NCBI RefSeq assembly: GCF_023845585.1
Contig: NZ_JAMQHS010000001.1
Coordinates: 372,001 to 436,000, forward strand
Length of the DNA stretch: 64,000 nt
DNA from: Clostridium sp. CMCC3677
Lineage (GTDB): Bacteria; Bacillota; Clostridia; Clostridiales; Clostridiaceae
Reading direction: 5' to 3'
The translations under genes were made by a program, and so were the position numbers. The notes under the pieces are model-generated. The model made no database searches, was not told where the DNA came from, and was given only the letters and a program-made list of their open reading frames with translations. Below, piece by piece: positions 34,694-44,654 of this stretch (position 1 is the stretch's first letter; every line of letters begins with the position of its first letter).

Positions 34694-36727
34694 TTATTTT
34701 CTTCTAGTAGAAGTTTTAGGTTTAAAATTACCTTTAGATTTTTTTCTATTTTCTAAATTTTTATCTTTTGAATTAGATTTAGAACTTTGAGTTATACTTT
34801 TAGCACTTGAATTAGATTTTGCATTATTCTTATTAGAAGTTCTAGTGCCATTTGTATGTGAACTCTTTTCGCCATCATTATTAGATGATTTATTTCTATT
34901 ATTTTTACCTTGATATCCAAGTTTAGCTGGTGTAAAACCAATCAAACAATCTTTATCATTACCAATTAAATCTTCTCTGTGTGCTGCAATTAAGGCCTTT
35001 TTTACCTTTTTATGATTTTTAGGTACAGCAAATTGAATTAAAGCTCTTTGCATTTCTTTTTCTTCAGGAGTTCTAGGAACATAAACTTCTTCTCCAGTAA
35101 GAGGGTTAAATCCAGTGTAGTACATAGTAGTTGACAAGCTTCCAGGAGTAGGGTAAAAATCTTGTACTTGTTCTGGAGTATATCCCATTTCTTTAACATA
35201 TTGTGCTAGTTCTATTGCTGCATTTAAATCAGAACCAGGATGAGAAGACATTAAATAAGGTACAAGGAATTGTTTCTTATTTAATTTTTTATTTATATTA
35301 AAGTATTTATCTACAAATCTATCATATACTTCTCTTGTTGGTTTTCCCATTTGATTTAATACTTTTGGAACAACATGTTCTGGGGCTACTTTTAATTGAC
35401 CGCTTATATGATGTTCACATAATTCTTTGAAGAAAGAGTCATTTTTATCATGAATTAAATAATCATATCTTATACCTGAACGAATAAACACTTTTTTTAT
35501 ACCAGGTAATTTTCTAACTTTTTTTAATAAAGAAAGATATTCAGTATGATCAATCTTTAAATTTTTACAAGGTGCTGGAAACATACACTGCTTAGTCTTA
35601 CATGTTCCATGTACTTCTTGTTTTTTACAAGCTCTATGTCTGAAATCAGCAGTTGGACCACCAATATCATGAATGTATCCTTTAAAATCAGGGAGAGTAG
35701 TTAATAATGTTGCTTCATCAATTATAGAATTTTGGCTTCTATTTTGAATTACTCTTCCTTGATGGAATGTTAATGCGCAAAATGAGCATGAACCAAAACA
35801 TCCTCTATGACTTGTAATTGAGAATTTAACTTCTTGAATTGCAGGTATTCCACCTTCAGCTTCATATATTGGATGATAAGTCCTTGTATAAGGTAAATTA
35901 TATGTAATATCCATTTCCTCTTGGGTTAAGTTTTCTTGAGGTGGATTTTGAACTAGATATCTATCACCATATTTTTGTATTACTGTTTTACCAATAATTG
36001 AATCTTGTTCATAATATTCTAATTTATAAGCTTCTGAATAAGCATTTTTATCATTTACCACTTCTTCATATGATGGAACGATAACTGGATTTTCAATATG
36101 TGATATATCATTAGTTAAGTAACATGTACCTCTAACGTTAGTGATATTCTTTATATTTGCACCATATCTTAATAAGTCCGCAATTTGAACTACTGTTTTT
36201 TCACCCATACCATACATCAATAAATCTGCTTTAGAATCTAGAAGGACACTTCTTCTTATTTTATTATCCCAATAATCATAATGAGCAAATCTTCTAAGAC
36301 TTGCTTCTATTCCACCAATTGCAATTGCTACATCTTTAAAAGCTTCTCTTATTCTATTGCAATAAACAATTACAGCTCTATCAGGTCTATGTCCTGATTT
36401 ACCACCTGGAGAATATAAATCTTCGCTTCTATGTCTTTTGGCAGCAGTATAATGGTTAACCATAGAATCTATATTACCTGAATTAACTAAAAATCCATAT
36501 TTAGGACGCCCTAATTTTTTGAAATCTTCACAATCATTCCAGTTAGGTTGTGCAATAATTCCAACGGTAAATCCTTCTGATTCAAGGGTTCTTCCAATTA
36601 TAGCAGTACCAAAAGATGGATGATCAACATAGGCATCTCCAGTTACAATTATAAAATCTAATTGATCAATATTTCTTTTTATTAAATCTTCTTTACATAT
36701 AGGTAAAAATTCTTTACAAAGTTTCAT
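34694..36727 (-). CDS. YgiQ family radical SAM protein
   Basis: The 677-residue cytoplasmic protein of the YgiQ/UPF0313 family has an N-terminal B12-binding-like region (about 1-270), a radical SAM domain with the cluster motif CFGSCSFC (about 310) and the conserved VAPEHV and DFYPTPGS motifs. A C-terminal low-complexity tail (about 600-677) is made of Ser, Asn and Lys and ends in STRRK. The function of YgiQ proteins is not established. The basic tail suggests RNA or ribosome contact, but that is a guess. Confidence 0.88.
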   Translation of the reverse strand: MKLCKEFLPICKEDLIKRNIDQLDFIIVTGDAYVDHPSFGTAIIGRTLESEGFTVGIIAQPNWNDCEDFKKLGRPKYGFLVNSGNIDSMVNHYTAAKRHRSEDLYSPGGKSGHRPDRAVIVYCNRIREAFKDVAIAIGGIEASLRRFAHYDYWDNKIRRSVLLDSKADLLMYGMGEKTVVQIADLLRYGANIKNITNVRGTCYLTNDISHIENPVIVPSYEEVVNDKNAYSEAYKLEYYEQDSIIGKTVIQKYGDRYLVQNPPQENLTQEEMDITYNLPYTRTYHPIYEAEGGIPAIQEVKFSITSHRGCFGSCSFCALTFHQGRVIQNRSQNSIIDEATLLTTLPDFKGYIHDIGGPTADFRHRACKKQEVHGTCKTKQCMFPAPCKNLKIDHTEYLSLLKKVRKLPGIKKVFIRSGIRYDYLIHDKNDSFFKELCEHHISGQLKVAPEHVVPKVLNQMGKPTREVYDRFVDKYFNINKKLNKKQFLVPYLMSSHPGSDLNAAIELAQYVKEMGYTPEQVQDFYPTPGSLSTTMYYTGFNPLTGEEVYVPRTPEEKEMQRALIQFAVPKNHKKVKKALIAAHREDLIGNDKDCLIGFTPAKLGYQGKNNRNKSSNNDGEKSSHTNGTRTSNKNNAKSNSSAKSITQSSKSNSKDKNLENRKKSKGNFKPKTSTRRK

Positions 36728-37219
36728 ATATTAATTAACTCCAATTCATATATTAATTTAAATTTATATTACTAAGGTATATAGCATTTAACAAGCATTT
36801 ATCAAGGGTTAAGACACATTTAACCTATGAATAATAACTCAGTTTATATTAACATACGCAAGATTACTTTACAAATAACAATAATTATTATTTTAGTAAA
36901 ATAGTCGCAAGTTTTAAATAAATAATAACTATACATTTCAAAATAACAGTAACATTATAATACAAGGGGCTTTGGCAGAAAAAATTTGTTGCCTTTTTGC
37001 GTCTATGTAATATAATAATTAGTAGAAATAAACAAAGATAATGACGTAATTTAAATTTTTATATTTATCTCATAAATTAGTAGTTTAAAAATTTCTTAAT
37101 TGCAGTAGTATGAGATAAATGAGCATGCTTATTTATTAGGTGTACATTAATTATAATAATAGGACTATTTGTAAATTTAGTTTAAAAATTAGATTATAGA
37201 TTATAAGGTGGTGTAAAAG
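36728..37219. other. Long intergenic region upstream of the MgtE_N/CBS gene
   Basis: Nearly 500 bp without an open frame. The promoters of the divergent YgiQ and MgtE_N/CBS genes must lie here. GGCA...TGCC followed by TTTTTG (36975-36999) is a weak hairpin. I looked for a magnesium (M-box) or manganese (yybP) riboswitch and saw neither of their conserved cores. A short leader frame follows at 37220. Confidence 0.4.
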
Positions 37220-37297
37220 ATGGAGGCTGGACCTCAGATTATTAATGATTTTAAATTACAACTTAATATATTTAGGAAGAGCTATTCATCTATTTAA
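37220..37297 (+). CDS. Possible 25-residue leader peptide
   Basis: ATG at 37220 is preceded by AAGGTGGTG at good spacing and opens a 25-codon frame (MEAGPQIINDF..., ending YSSI) that stops at 37297, 44 bases before the start of the MgtE_N/CBS protein. Leader peptides before Mg-related genes are known in other bacteria, where translation of the leader senses the ion. There is no proline-rich or acidic run here, so a regulatory role is only a possibility. Confidence 0.35.
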   Translation: MEAGPQIINDFKLQLNIFRKSYSSI

Positions 37298-37341
37298 ATG
37301 TAATGAAAGTTCTTCCTGAAAACATAGAGGAGGAATCTTTC

Positions 37342-38592
37342 ATGAAGAAATTATCAGTATTTTTATATACAAATATTTTATCTAAAAATATTTACGATGA
37401 ATTTGGGGACGTTCTTGGAGAGCTAAGAGATGTTTATGTAACAACTGAAGAGGGATATCCAAGAGTTATAGGCTATAAACTTAGGAAAGATGGCATCACA
37501 TTTCATTATGAATTTAGATATATAGAATTTTTAGATGATAATGGAAATGTAAAAATAAAAACAAGAGGAAGCAAAGAAATACTTCCAATGACTTATACTT
37601 ATCTTCTTTCAAAAAATTTGTTGGATAAAAAAATAGTAGATATAAATGGCAAACAAGTAGTACGAGTTAATGATTTGAGAATTGCTGAAATAGCAGGAGA
37701 ATATAGAGTTGTGGCAGTTGAAACAGGACCTCTAGCAAGATATAGAAGATTGAATATTGCAGGACTTGCTAAATGTGTATATAAAGTCTTAGGTAAAGAT
37801 TATGAAGATAAAGTTTTAATGTGGGAAGATGTTGAATCATTGGAAATGGTTGATAATAATTTAAAATTAGTATTACCATATCAAAAATTATCTACACTTC
37901 ATCCAGCTGACCTTGCAGATATATTAGAAGATTTAGATGCAAGATCTAGAAAACAAATATTTGAATCATTAGATGAGGATTTAGCAGCAGATACATTAGA
38001 AGAAATAGACCCTGAATATAAGGGGAGTATAATTAAGGATTTATCAGAAACTAAAGCTGCTGAGTTGTTAGAAAATATGGCTAATGATGAAATTGCTGAT
38101 TTATTAGATGATTTAGATGAAGAAGAAAGAGAAAAAATATTAATAAATTTAGAAAAAGAAGATGCAAAAGAAGTTAAAGAATTACTAGAATATGAAGATG
38201 AAACTGTTGGTAGTATTATGAGTAAAGAATTTATATCATTAAACTTAGATATAACAATTTCTGATGCATTAGATATACTTAAAGAAATGCAGCCTGATGA
38301 AGAAGTTATGTATTATATATATATAACAAATGAAGAAGACAAGATTGAAGGAATGATTTCTTTAAGAGATTTAATAATAAATGATAGCAGTAAAAAAATA
38401 AAAGATATAATGGATGAAACTGTTTCTCGTGTAAAACATGATGATGAAATAAATGAAGTAATAGAAGTAGCAGCTAAATATGATTTAGTTACTGTACCAG
38501 TAGTTGATGATGAAGATAGACTGGCGGGAATAGTAATAATCCATGATTTGATAGATGAATTTTTATTTCCTTTCTGGAAAAAGAAAAATTAA
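37342..38592 (+). CDS. PRC-barrel, MgtE N-terminal and CBS domain protein without membrane part
   Basis: The 416-residue soluble protein starts with two PRC-barrel-like segments (about 10-80 and 85-170). An acidic superhelical MgtE_N domain (about 175-275; HPADLADILEDLD repeats) and a pair of CBS domains (about 285-410) follow. In true MgtE channels these cytoplasmic domains sense Mg2+ and gate a five-helix pore, but the pore is absent. In other clostridia such proteins accompany a separate NRAMP-type or other cation transporter; none is next to it here. It may sense Mg2+ or nucleotides and act on a partner elsewhere. GAGGAGG precedes ATG 37342. Confidence 0.82.
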   Translation: MKKLSVFLYTNILSKNIYDEFGDVLGELRDVYVTTEEGYPRVIGYKLRKDGITFHYEFRYIEFLDDNGNVKIKTRGSKEILPMTYTYLLSKNLLDKKIVDINGKQVVRVNDLRIAEIAGEYRVVAVETGPLARYRRLNIAGLAKCVYKVLGKDYEDKVLMWEDVESLEMVDNNLKLVLPYQKLSTLHPADLADILEDLDARSRKQIFESLDEDLAADTLEEIDPEYKGSIIKDLSETKAAELLENMANDEIADLLDDLDEEEREKILINLEKEDAKEVKELLEYEDETVGSIMSKEFISLNLDITISDALDILKEMQPDEEVMYYIYITNEEDKIEGMISLRDLIINDSSKKIKDIMDETVSRVKHDDEINEVIEVAAKYDLVTVPVVDDEDRLAGIVIIHDLIDEFLFPFWKKKN

Positions 38593-38611
38593 ATAAATTT
38601 CAAAAATTATA

Positions 38612-38639
38612 TTGACTTTTTTTTGAAATAACATATAAT
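38612..38639 (+). promoter_or_regulatory. Promoter of the cysteine operon
   Basis: TTGACT and TATAAT (38634-38639) are 16 bp apart, close to the sigma-A consensus. The T-box leader starts a few bases downstream. Confidence 0.7.
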
Positions 38640-38679
38640 GAAATTATAAAAGCATATCAATTTACTCAGAATTAAAAAC

Positions 38680-38958
38680 TGTGAAAAAGTAAAGTAGCAT
38701 AAAGGAAAGTTTACAGAGAGAAAAAGAATTAGCTGAAATTTTTTTATCAAGAATTTATGTGAAGTGCACTTTGGAGTTGAAATCTGAATTAAGCATTTAA
38801 ATGTTTATAGTAAGATTTTTCGGGATCACCCGTTATAGTGATGATGCATAAATTTGTGCTAAATTTGAAGAGGAATTAAATTTTTAATTTAATTCAATTA
38901 GAGTGGAACCGCGGATACAACTTCGTCTCTATATTTTTATAGAAGACGAAGTTTTTTT
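38680..38958 (+). ncRNA. T-box riboswitch (tRNA-Cys type by context)
   Basis: The hallmark T-box sequence AGTGGAACCGCGG is at 38902-38914. It is followed by a strong terminator hairpin (AACTTCGTCT/AGACGAAGTT, then a T run, 38919-38958) that the T-box antiterminator would replace when uncharged tRNA binds. The stem I region begins near 38680 (AGAGAG element). The likely specifier region is GAAGTGCACTTTGGAG at 38761-38776. TGC (Cys, 38765-38767) fits the downstream cysK and cysE genes; strict counting after GAA would give GTG (Val), so the specifier is not settled by sequence alone. Effect: the operon is transcribed when cysteinyl-tRNA is scarce. Confidence 0.9.
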
Positions 38959-39174
38959 ATTTTATATAAAATATTTGTAAATGTTAAAAATCAAACTTAA
39001 AGGTTATAATAAAATATTAGTTAAGAATTGAGAGGATAAAATGGAGAGCTAAGTACTTTCAACCAATAACTCATAACTCTTAATTTTTCACTAATTTAAC
39101 TAACAAAGTGTGACATAGCACGTTTTTTAAGAAGTATATAAATTTTAAAAGATAAGTATTAAGGAGGAAAAAAG

Positions 39175-40086
39175 ATGATTTATAATGGAATACTAGAATT
39201 AATAGGAAAAACACCAATTTTAAAATTAAACAATTTAGTTAATGATGATAACATGGCAGAGGTTTATGTTAAACTAGAAAAATTTAATCCAGGTGGAAGT
39301 GTTAAAGATAGAGCAGCACTTGGTATGATAGAAAAAGCTGAAAAGGAAGGACTATTAAAAAAAGGCTCAACAATAGTTGAACCTACAAGCGGAAATACAG
39401 GTATAGCGCTTGCTTTAATAGGAAAATTAAAGGGATATAAAGTTATAATAGTTATGCCTGAAACAATGAGTAAGGAAAGAAGAGATTTAATTAAGGCATA
39501 TGGGGCAGAATTAATATTAACAGATGGAAGTAAAGGTATGAAAGGTGCTATTGAAAAAGCACTAGAAATTGGTGTTGGAGATGAGTATTTTATTCCTCAA
39601 CAATTTGAGAATATAGCTAATCCAGAAAAACACTATGAAACAACAGCAGAAGAAATTTATAAAGATATACCGGATTTAGATGCAATTGTTGCTGGTGTTG
39701 GAACTGGGGGAACATTAGTTGGAATATCAAAAAGCTTAAAAATTAAAAATCCGCAAATCAAAGCAGTGGCAGTAGAGCCATTTTCATCACCAGTATTAAG
39801 TGGAGGAAAACCAGGAGCTCACAAAATACAGGGTATAGGAGCAGGATTTATACCTGGAATATATGATGAAAAATATATAGATGAAATCTTAAAAGTAAAA
39901 GATGAGGATGCGTTAAAAGTTGCTAAGAATGTTGCACAAACAGAAGGTGTTTTAGTAGGAATATCAGCTGGAGCTGCTATATACGGAGCTATTGAAATAG
40001 CTCAAAAACTAGGAAAAGGAAAGAAAGTATTAGCCATTGCACCAGATGGAGGAGAAAAATATATATCAATGGGTATATACGATTAA
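39175..40086 (+). CDS. cysK: Cysteine synthase (O-acetylserine sulfhydrylase)
   Basis: Pyridoxal-phosphate enzyme that joins sulfide to O-acetylserine to make cysteine. The 303-residue protein has the Schiff-base lysine in GGSVKDRAA (near residue 44), the asparagine loop [11 protein letters not shown] and the phosphate-binding GVGTGGTL. Length and start are normal; AAGGAGGAAA precedes the ATG. It is the first gene after the T-box, so it is induced when charged tRNA-Cys falls. Its substrate is made by CysE at 40227. Confidence 0.95.
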   Translation: MIYNGILELIGKTPILKLNNLVNDDNMAEVYVKLEKFNPGGSVKDRAALGMIEKAEKEGLLKKGSTIVEPTSGNTGIALALIGKLKGYKVIIVMPETMSKERRDLIKAYGAELILTDGSKGMKGAIEKALEIGVGDEYFIPQQFENIANPEKHYETTAEEIYKDIPDLDAIVAGVGTGGTLVGISKSLKIKNPQIKAVAVEPFSSPVLSGGKPGAHKIQGIGAGFIPGIYDEKYIDEILKVKDEDALKVAKNVAQTEGVLVGISAGAAIYGAIEIAQKLGKGKKVLAIAPDGGEKYISMGIYD

Positions 40087-40097
40087 TTTAGATTATC

Positions 40098-40162
40098 TTT
40101 TGATATATGCATAAGAAAAGCTGGACTGAGTAATTGAGTTTTACCTATTGCATATATCAAAA
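40098..40162. repeat. R2 structured repeat, internally deleted copy between cysK and cysE
   Basis: TTTTGATATATGCATAAG at the left and CTATTGCATATATCAAAA at the right are the inner inverted repeats of family R2, with only GGACTGAGTAATTGA left between. It can fold into one hairpin in the cysK-cysE transcript and could influence the ratio of the two messages. Confidence 0.7.
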
Positions 40163-40226
40163 CTATATTAGAATATAAACTAAATTTAAATTCTATTGAA
40201 TTTTATTGAAGAAGGAGAATGGAATT

Positions 40227-40811
40227 GTGTTTAAAAATTTAAATTATGATTTGGAAAGGGTTTTAATAAATGATCCGGCTGCTAAAAGTAAGGTAGAAGT
40301 ATTACTTTTATATCCATGTATTCATGCTCTTATATCTTATAGAGTTTCACATTTTTTATATAAGCACAAGTTTTTCTTTTTAGCTAGATTTATTTCTCAA
40401 TTAGCACGATTTCTTACTGGAATAGAAATTCACCCAGGCGCAACTATAGGAAAAGGGCTATTTATAGATCATGGAATGGGAGTTGTAATTGGAGAAACTG
40501 CTGAAATTGGTAATGATGTTATTTTATATCATGGAGTAACTCTTGGTGGAACTGGTAAAGATAAAGGTAAGAGACATCCAACAGTAGGAAATAATGTTCT
40601 TATAGGGGCAGGAGCAAAAGTTTTGGGGCCAATTAATATTGGAGACAATGCTAAAATAGGTTCTAATGCCGTTGTATTGCATGATGTTCCACAGGGGGCA
40701 ACAACAGTAGGAGTTTCTGCTAGAAATATTATTAGAACTAAGGCTTCTATAATTGAAATAGAAGATTTAAAAGGAAGAAAGAAAAAAATTTATAACGAAA
40801 TGATAATTTAG
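40227..40811 (+). CDS. cysE: Serine O-acetyltransferase
   Basis: Makes O-acetylserine from serine and acetyl-CoA, the step before CysK. The 194-residue protein has a short N-terminal helical part and a left-handed beta-helix of hexapeptide repeats ([16 protein letters not shown], then [19 protein letters not shown]). The catalytic His/Asp pair is near IDHGMG. This is the shorter clostridial/Bacillus type. GTG 40227 is chosen because GAAGGAG lies nine bases upstream; a TTG at 40206 lies before that site. It is in the T-box operon with cysK, split from it by a repeat. Confidence 0.93.
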   Translation: MFKNLNYDLERVLINDPAAKSKVEVLLLYPCIHALISYRVSHFLYKHKFFFLARFISQLARFLTGIEIHPGATIGKGLFIDHGMGVVIGETAEIGNDVILYHGVTLGGTGKDKGKRHPTVGNNVLIGAGAKVLGPINIGDNAKIGSNAVVLHDVPQGATTVGVSARNIIRTKASIIEIEDLKGRKKKIYNEMII

Positions 40812-40822
40812 AGGAATATACG

Positions 40823-41824
40823 ATGGGAGTAAAAGATCAAATAATTAAAACCTGTTCTTCTTTAGGTATAGATTCAATAGGTTTTATAAAGTGTAGGAAA
40901 TTTGATGAACTAAAGAACTTTTATAAAAATAGAAAAGACTTAAATTTACAAAATGAATTTGAAGAGGATGATATAGATAAAAGAATAAATCCAATTCAAT
41001 ATTTAGAAGAGGGGAAAACTATAATTTCTATAGCTTTCCCTTATTTGACTTCTGAGTCAAATAATAATAATGGTTTTTCTGTATACACAAAGGGGAAGGA
41101 TTATCACTATGTAGTAAATAAATACTTAAAAATTATTTGTGAAATAATAGAATCTAATGGGGGCATTGCTAAAAGTTTTGTTGATAGCAATTCGTTACCT
41201 GAAAGATATATAGCTTATTTGGGTGGAGTTGGATTTGTTGGGAAAAATAATTTACTTATAAATAAGAAATATGGGTCATATATTTTTTTAGGTGAGATAA
41301 TAACTGATTTAGAGATTTATGATGAGGATAAAGGTACATTTGAAGAGATGAATTTATTTAAAGAATGTGGTAAATGTGAAGAGTGCTACGCAGCATGTCC
41401 AACGAAAGCCATTAATTCTAACAAAAAAAATTGTAACATATGTTTATCTTATATTACTCAAAAAAAAGATTTAGCTGATTGGGAAATAGAAAAATTACAA
41501 GGAAGAATGTTTGGTTGTGATACATGTCAATTGGTATGTCCTTATAATATAGAAAAAGAATTGTCTAGAATACCTGAATTTTTACCATTTGATTTTATGG
41601 TTAAGGATAATGAGGAGTTTATTATTAATATGGAAAATGGACAGTTTAAAGAGAGTTTTAAGAATACATCTTGTGGATGGAGAGGAAAAAATATCTTAAA
41701 AAGAAATGCCTTGATCAGAAGTAAAATGTATTTAAAAAATAATAATTTAAACCAAAATCAAAAGTTTGAATCACCATATTTAAATGAGTATATAAATAGA
41801 CTTTTCCAAAAAACTAGAATATAA
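40823..41824 (+). CDS. queG: Epoxyqueuosine reductase
   Basis: Cobalamin- and iron-sulfur-dependent enzyme that reduces epoxyqueuosine to queuosine in tRNA. The 333-residue protein has the two [4Fe-4S] motifs CGKCEECYAACP (near residue 185) and CDTCQLVCP (near 231) together with a third-type CNICL. The N-terminus and LPERYIAYLGGVGFVGKN match the QueG family. It begins 11 bases after cysE in the cysteine operon; no link to cysteine is known other than co-transcription. The ATG follows GAGGA. Confidence 0.88.
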   Translation: MGVKDQIIKTCSSLGIDSIGFIKCRKFDELKNFYKNRKDLNLQNEFEEDDIDKRINPIQYLEEGKTIISIAFPYLTSESNNNNGFSVYTKGKDYHYVVNKYLKIICEIIESNGGIAKSFVDSNSLPERYIAYLGGVGFVGKNNLLINKKYGSYIFLGEIITDLEIYDEDKGTFEEMNLFKECGKCEECYAACPTKAINSNKKNCNICLSYITQKKDLADWEIEKLQGRMFGCDTCQLVCPYNIEKELSRIPEFLPFDFMVKDNEEFIINMENGQFKESFKNTSCGWRGKNILKRNALIRSKMYLKNNNLNQNQKFESPYLNEYINRLFQKTRI

Positions 41825-41868
41825 TTATTATATAAAGAGATATAGAGATTAGAGCGGGAGTGAGAAAT

Positions 41869-42573
41869 ATGCTATCACCAACTATAGTAAAAATATTAGA
41901 AATGTTACCAGAAAGTTTTCTTGTGAATTTTGGTAAAATGAAAATTGCGAATTATATAAAAAAATATGCAAACATAACCTTAAAAGGAATTGAAAATATA
42001 GATAAAGTTAAAAAACCTAGAATTTTTATATGTAATCATTTAAGTAATGCAGATGGATTAGTGTTAGATCGAATATTAAGACAAAAAAGTGATCCATATT
42101 TTATTGCAGGTGCTAAGTTAAGTGATGATCTTATAACTAGAATAGGAACAAAGGTTATAAAAAATATTCCTATAAAGCCTAATTCACCAGACAAAGATGC
42201 TATAACAAGAATTGTTAAGACTCTTAGAGCTGGGAATGATATTTTAATTTTTCCAGAAGGAACTAGAAGTAGAACTGGTGCTATGATTGAAGGTAAAAAA
42301 GGAATATTATTAATGGCAAGAATGTCAAAAGCAGAAATAATTCCTATTGGGATGTGTGGAACAGAAAAGCTTCTTCCAATAAGTGAAAGTGGTGACATGG
42401 GTGGAGAAAACTGGCGAAATGCAGATGTTAATATAAATATAGGACAAAAAATAGAACTTCCAAAGAAAAATGAAAATGAAGATAAACATGAATATGATGA
42501 TAGATGTCTCCATATATTAATGAAGAGTATAGCAAACTTATTACCTGAAGAATACAGGGGAGTTTATAAATAA
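41869..42573 (+). CDS. plsC: 1-acyl-sn-glycerol-3-phosphate acyltransferase
   Basis: Membrane-bound enzyme that adds the second acyl chain to lysophosphatidic acid. The 234-residue protein has the catalytic block NHLSNAD (the HX4D family motif) and the substrate block FPEGTRSRTG. An amphipathic N-terminus replaces a full signal anchor. ATG 41869 follows CGGGAG with normal spacing; the GTG at 41860 is on that site. The next gene starts 18 bases later. Family specificity (lyso-PA against other acceptors) is not fixed by the motifs. Confidence 0.85.
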   Translation: MLSPTIVKILEMLPESFLVNFGKMKIANYIKKYANITLKGIENIDKVKKPRIFICNHLSNADGLVLDRILRQKSDPYFIAGAKLSDDLITRIGTKVIKNIPIKPNSPDKDAITRIVKTLRAGNDILIFPEGTRSRTGAMIEGKKGILLMARMSKAEIIPIGMCGTEKLLPISESGDMGGENWRNADVNINIGQKIELPKKNENEDKHEYDDRCLHILMKSIANLLPEEYRGVYK

Positions 42574-42591
42574 GAGGAGATTATAAATAAT

Positions 42592-43218
42592 ATGAAAGTA
42601 AGGACACAAAAGATTTTAGATATTCTAAAAGAAACTTACCCAGATGCTAAATGTGAATTAAATTATGAAACACCTTTTCAGTTGTTAGTAGCTACAATTT
42701 TATCAGCACAAACTACTGATAAAAAGGTTAATGAAGTTACACAAACTTTATTTAAAGATTATCCTGACTTAGACTCTTTTTTAAATATAACAAATGAAGA
42801 GTTGGAGCAAAGAATAAGACAAATAGGGTTATATCGTAACAAGTCTAAAAATTTAATACTTATGTTTAGACAATTAAAAGAAAATTTTAATGGGGAAGTT
42901 CCAAGAACCATGGAAGGGATAACTTCGCTTGCAGGAGCAGGTAGAAAGACTGCAAATGTAGTTTTATCAAATGCTTTTAAAGTGCCGTCAATAGCTGTAG
43001 ATACGCATGTTTTTAGAGTGTCAAATAGATTAGGGCTTGCAAGTTCTGAAAATGTATTAGAAGTTGAAATGCAGTTACAAAAAGAGTTACCTAAAAGTGA
43101 GTGGTCTTTAACTCATCATTTGCTAATATTTCATGGAAGAAGATGTTGCACATCTAGGAATCCTAAATGCAAGGAATGTCCATTAAATAATATATGTAAA
43201 TATGATAATATTAAATAA
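42592..43218 (+). CDS. nth: Endonuclease III
   Basis: DNA glycosylase/AP lyase that removes oxidised pyrimidines. The 208-residue protein has the helix-hairpin-helix motif with the catalytic lysine in GAGRKTANVV, the catalytic aspartate in VDTHVFRV and a C-terminal [4Fe-4S] loop C-x6-C-x2-C-x5-C (from CCTSRNPKCKECPLNNIC). Length is typical. It is the last gene of the T-box operon and is followed directly by a repeat fragment and a terminator. Confidence 0.95.
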   Translation: MKVRTQKILDILKETYPDAKCELNYETPFQLLVATILSAQTTDKKVNEVTQTLFKDYPDLDSFLNITNEELEQRIRQIGLYRNKSKNLILMFRQLKENFNGEVPRTMEGITSLAGAGRKTANVVLSNAFKVPSIAVDTHVFRVSNRLGLASSENVLEVEMQLQKELPKSEWSLTHHLLIFHGRRCCTSRNPKCKECPLNNICKYDNIK

Positions 43219-43219
43219 T

Positions 43220-43284
43220 CTCTGTTTTAGCAAAGTTTTTATGTATGCATAAGTAAGGTGGACTGAGTAATTAAATAAAACATA
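43220..43284. repeat. R2 structured repeat, left-end copy after nth
   Basis: CTCTGTTTTAGCAAAG, TATGCATAAG and GGTGGACTGAGTAATT match the left 60 bases of the full R2 element at 51350. The rest is missing, apart from a possible TAAAACA end. It begins two bases after the nth stop codon. Confidence 0.7.
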
Positions 43285-43288
43285 TTTA

Positions 43289-43335
43289 GAACCACTAGTA
43301 ATTTAAAGGTTATTATTAGTGGTTCTTTAATTTTG
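43289..43335 (+). terminator. Terminator of the cysteine operon
   Basis: AGAACCACTA pairs with TAGTGGTTCT, followed by TTAATTTT. Confidence 0.78.
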
Positions 43336-43433
43336 GCAAAAAATTTATTAATATATAATTATAAGATATATTAAAATTAATAGAATATGATTAATATAAA
43401 ATAATTATTGAACTAAGATATTGGAGGTAACTT

Positions 43434-44339
43434 ATGAAAGTTGGAGTAATAATGGGTGGTATTTCATCAGAAAGAGAAATATCTTTAAAAAGTGGTAAAT
43501 CAATAGTTGATAGTATAAACAAAGATAAATATGAAGTGATTTCTATAGTTATTGATGAAAAAGAAGATATAATAAATAAAGTTAAAGGTATTGATTTTGC
43601 ACTTTTAGCATTACATGGTCAATTTGGAGAAGATGGAACAGTTCAATCAGTTCTTCAAACACTTGGAATACCATATTCAGGATGCGGTCCATTAAGTAGC
43701 TCTATGTGCATGGATAAGGATATAAGTAAATGTATATTAAAAGCTGATAACATAAGAACAGCACCTTGGATAAATTTAAGAAGAAATGACCAAATAAATT
43801 ATGAAGAAATAGAAAAAATGGGATATCCAGTAGTAGTAAAACCAACCCATGGAGGATCAAGTGTTGCTACATTTATAATAAAAGAAGAAAAAGATATAGA
43901 AAGTGCCGTGACAGAAGCTTTTAAATGGGACAGCGAAGTTATTATAGAAAAATTTATAAAAGGTGATGAAATAACTTGCCCTGTATTTGGTGATAAGATG
44001 TTACCAGTTGTAGCAATAAAGCCAAAAGCTGAATTTTTTGATTTCACTGCAAAATATGCAGATGGGGGATCAGATGAATTTGTAACAGAACTTCCAAAAG
44101 AATTACATGAAGAAGTAGAAGAAATGGCTTTAGCAACATATAAGGCATTAAAATGTGAGGTTTATTCAAGAGTTGATATGATAGTAACTGAAGATAAAGT
44201 TCCATATATTTTAGAAGTTAATACTTTGCCAGGAATGACTCCTAATAGTTTAATTCCTAAGAGTGCAGCAGGACTTAATATATCATTCCCAGAACTTATA
44301 GACATGATAATTGATGAGTCAATGAAGGTTATTAGATAA
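43434..44339 (+). CDS. ddl: D-alanine-D-alanine ligase
   Basis: ATP-grasp enzyme that makes the D-Ala-D-Ala end of peptidoglycan precursors. The 301-residue protein starts [21 protein letters not shown], with the substrate-binding Glu. ATP-grasp motifs follow ([33 protein letters not shown]). There is a Phe at the position in DFTAKYADG where the family typically has Tyr or Phe; D-Ala rather than D-Lac use is expected but not proven. TTGGAGG precedes the ATG. A VanRS-like pair follows, separated by a terminator. Confidence 0.93.
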   Translation: MKVGVIMGGISSEREISLKSGKSIVDSINKDKYEVISIVIDEKEDIINKVKGIDFALLALHGQFGEDGTVQSVLQTLGIPYSGCGPLSSSMCMDKDISKCILKADNIRTAPWINLRRNDQINYEEIEKMGYPVVVKPTHGGSSVATFIIKEEKDIESAVTEAFKWDSEVIIEKFIKGDEITCPVFGDKMLPVVAIKPKAEFFDFTAKYADGGSDEFVTELPKELHEEVEEMALATYKALKCEVYSRVDMIVTEDKVPYILEVNTLPGMTPNSLIPKSAAGLNISFPELIDMIIDESMKVIR

Positions 44340-44406
44340 ACTACACTTAGTTGGATATAAAAACTTTAACTAAATTTTAACCATTATAAAATAATAATCA
44401 TATAAC

Positions 44407-44450
44407 ATAGAGATAAGCGTCTGTATAAATGCTTGTCTCTATTTATTTTG
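44407..44450 (+). terminator. Terminator after ddl
   Basis: ATAGAGATAAGC pairs with GCTTGTCTCTAT (one G-U pair), then TTATTTTG. A weaker AAAACAG/CTGTTTT hairpin follows at 44472-44501. The remaining 150 bp to the next gene hold nothing else I can name. Confidence 0.75.
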
Positions 44451-44654
44451 TCTTTGATAAAATATATTATTAAAACAGATCCAAAGTTGCTTAGCTGTTT
44501 TTAGTGTAGTTAATTTAATATATAACCGATAATTAAAAGAATGAGTTAAGTTTAGAAAATCTTAAGAAGTTTACGGAGGTTTTTTTTAGAAGTTTAAGTT
44601 AAAATATAGTTAAGGAATATTATGTTTATTTAAAGTGAGAAAAGGGGAATGGAC

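Noticed and set aside
36960..37000. Mg2+ or Mn2+ riboswitch upstream of the MgtE_N/CBS gene
   Set aside because: A GGCA/TGCC hairpin is present but none of the conserved M-box or yybP-ykoY sequence cores is.
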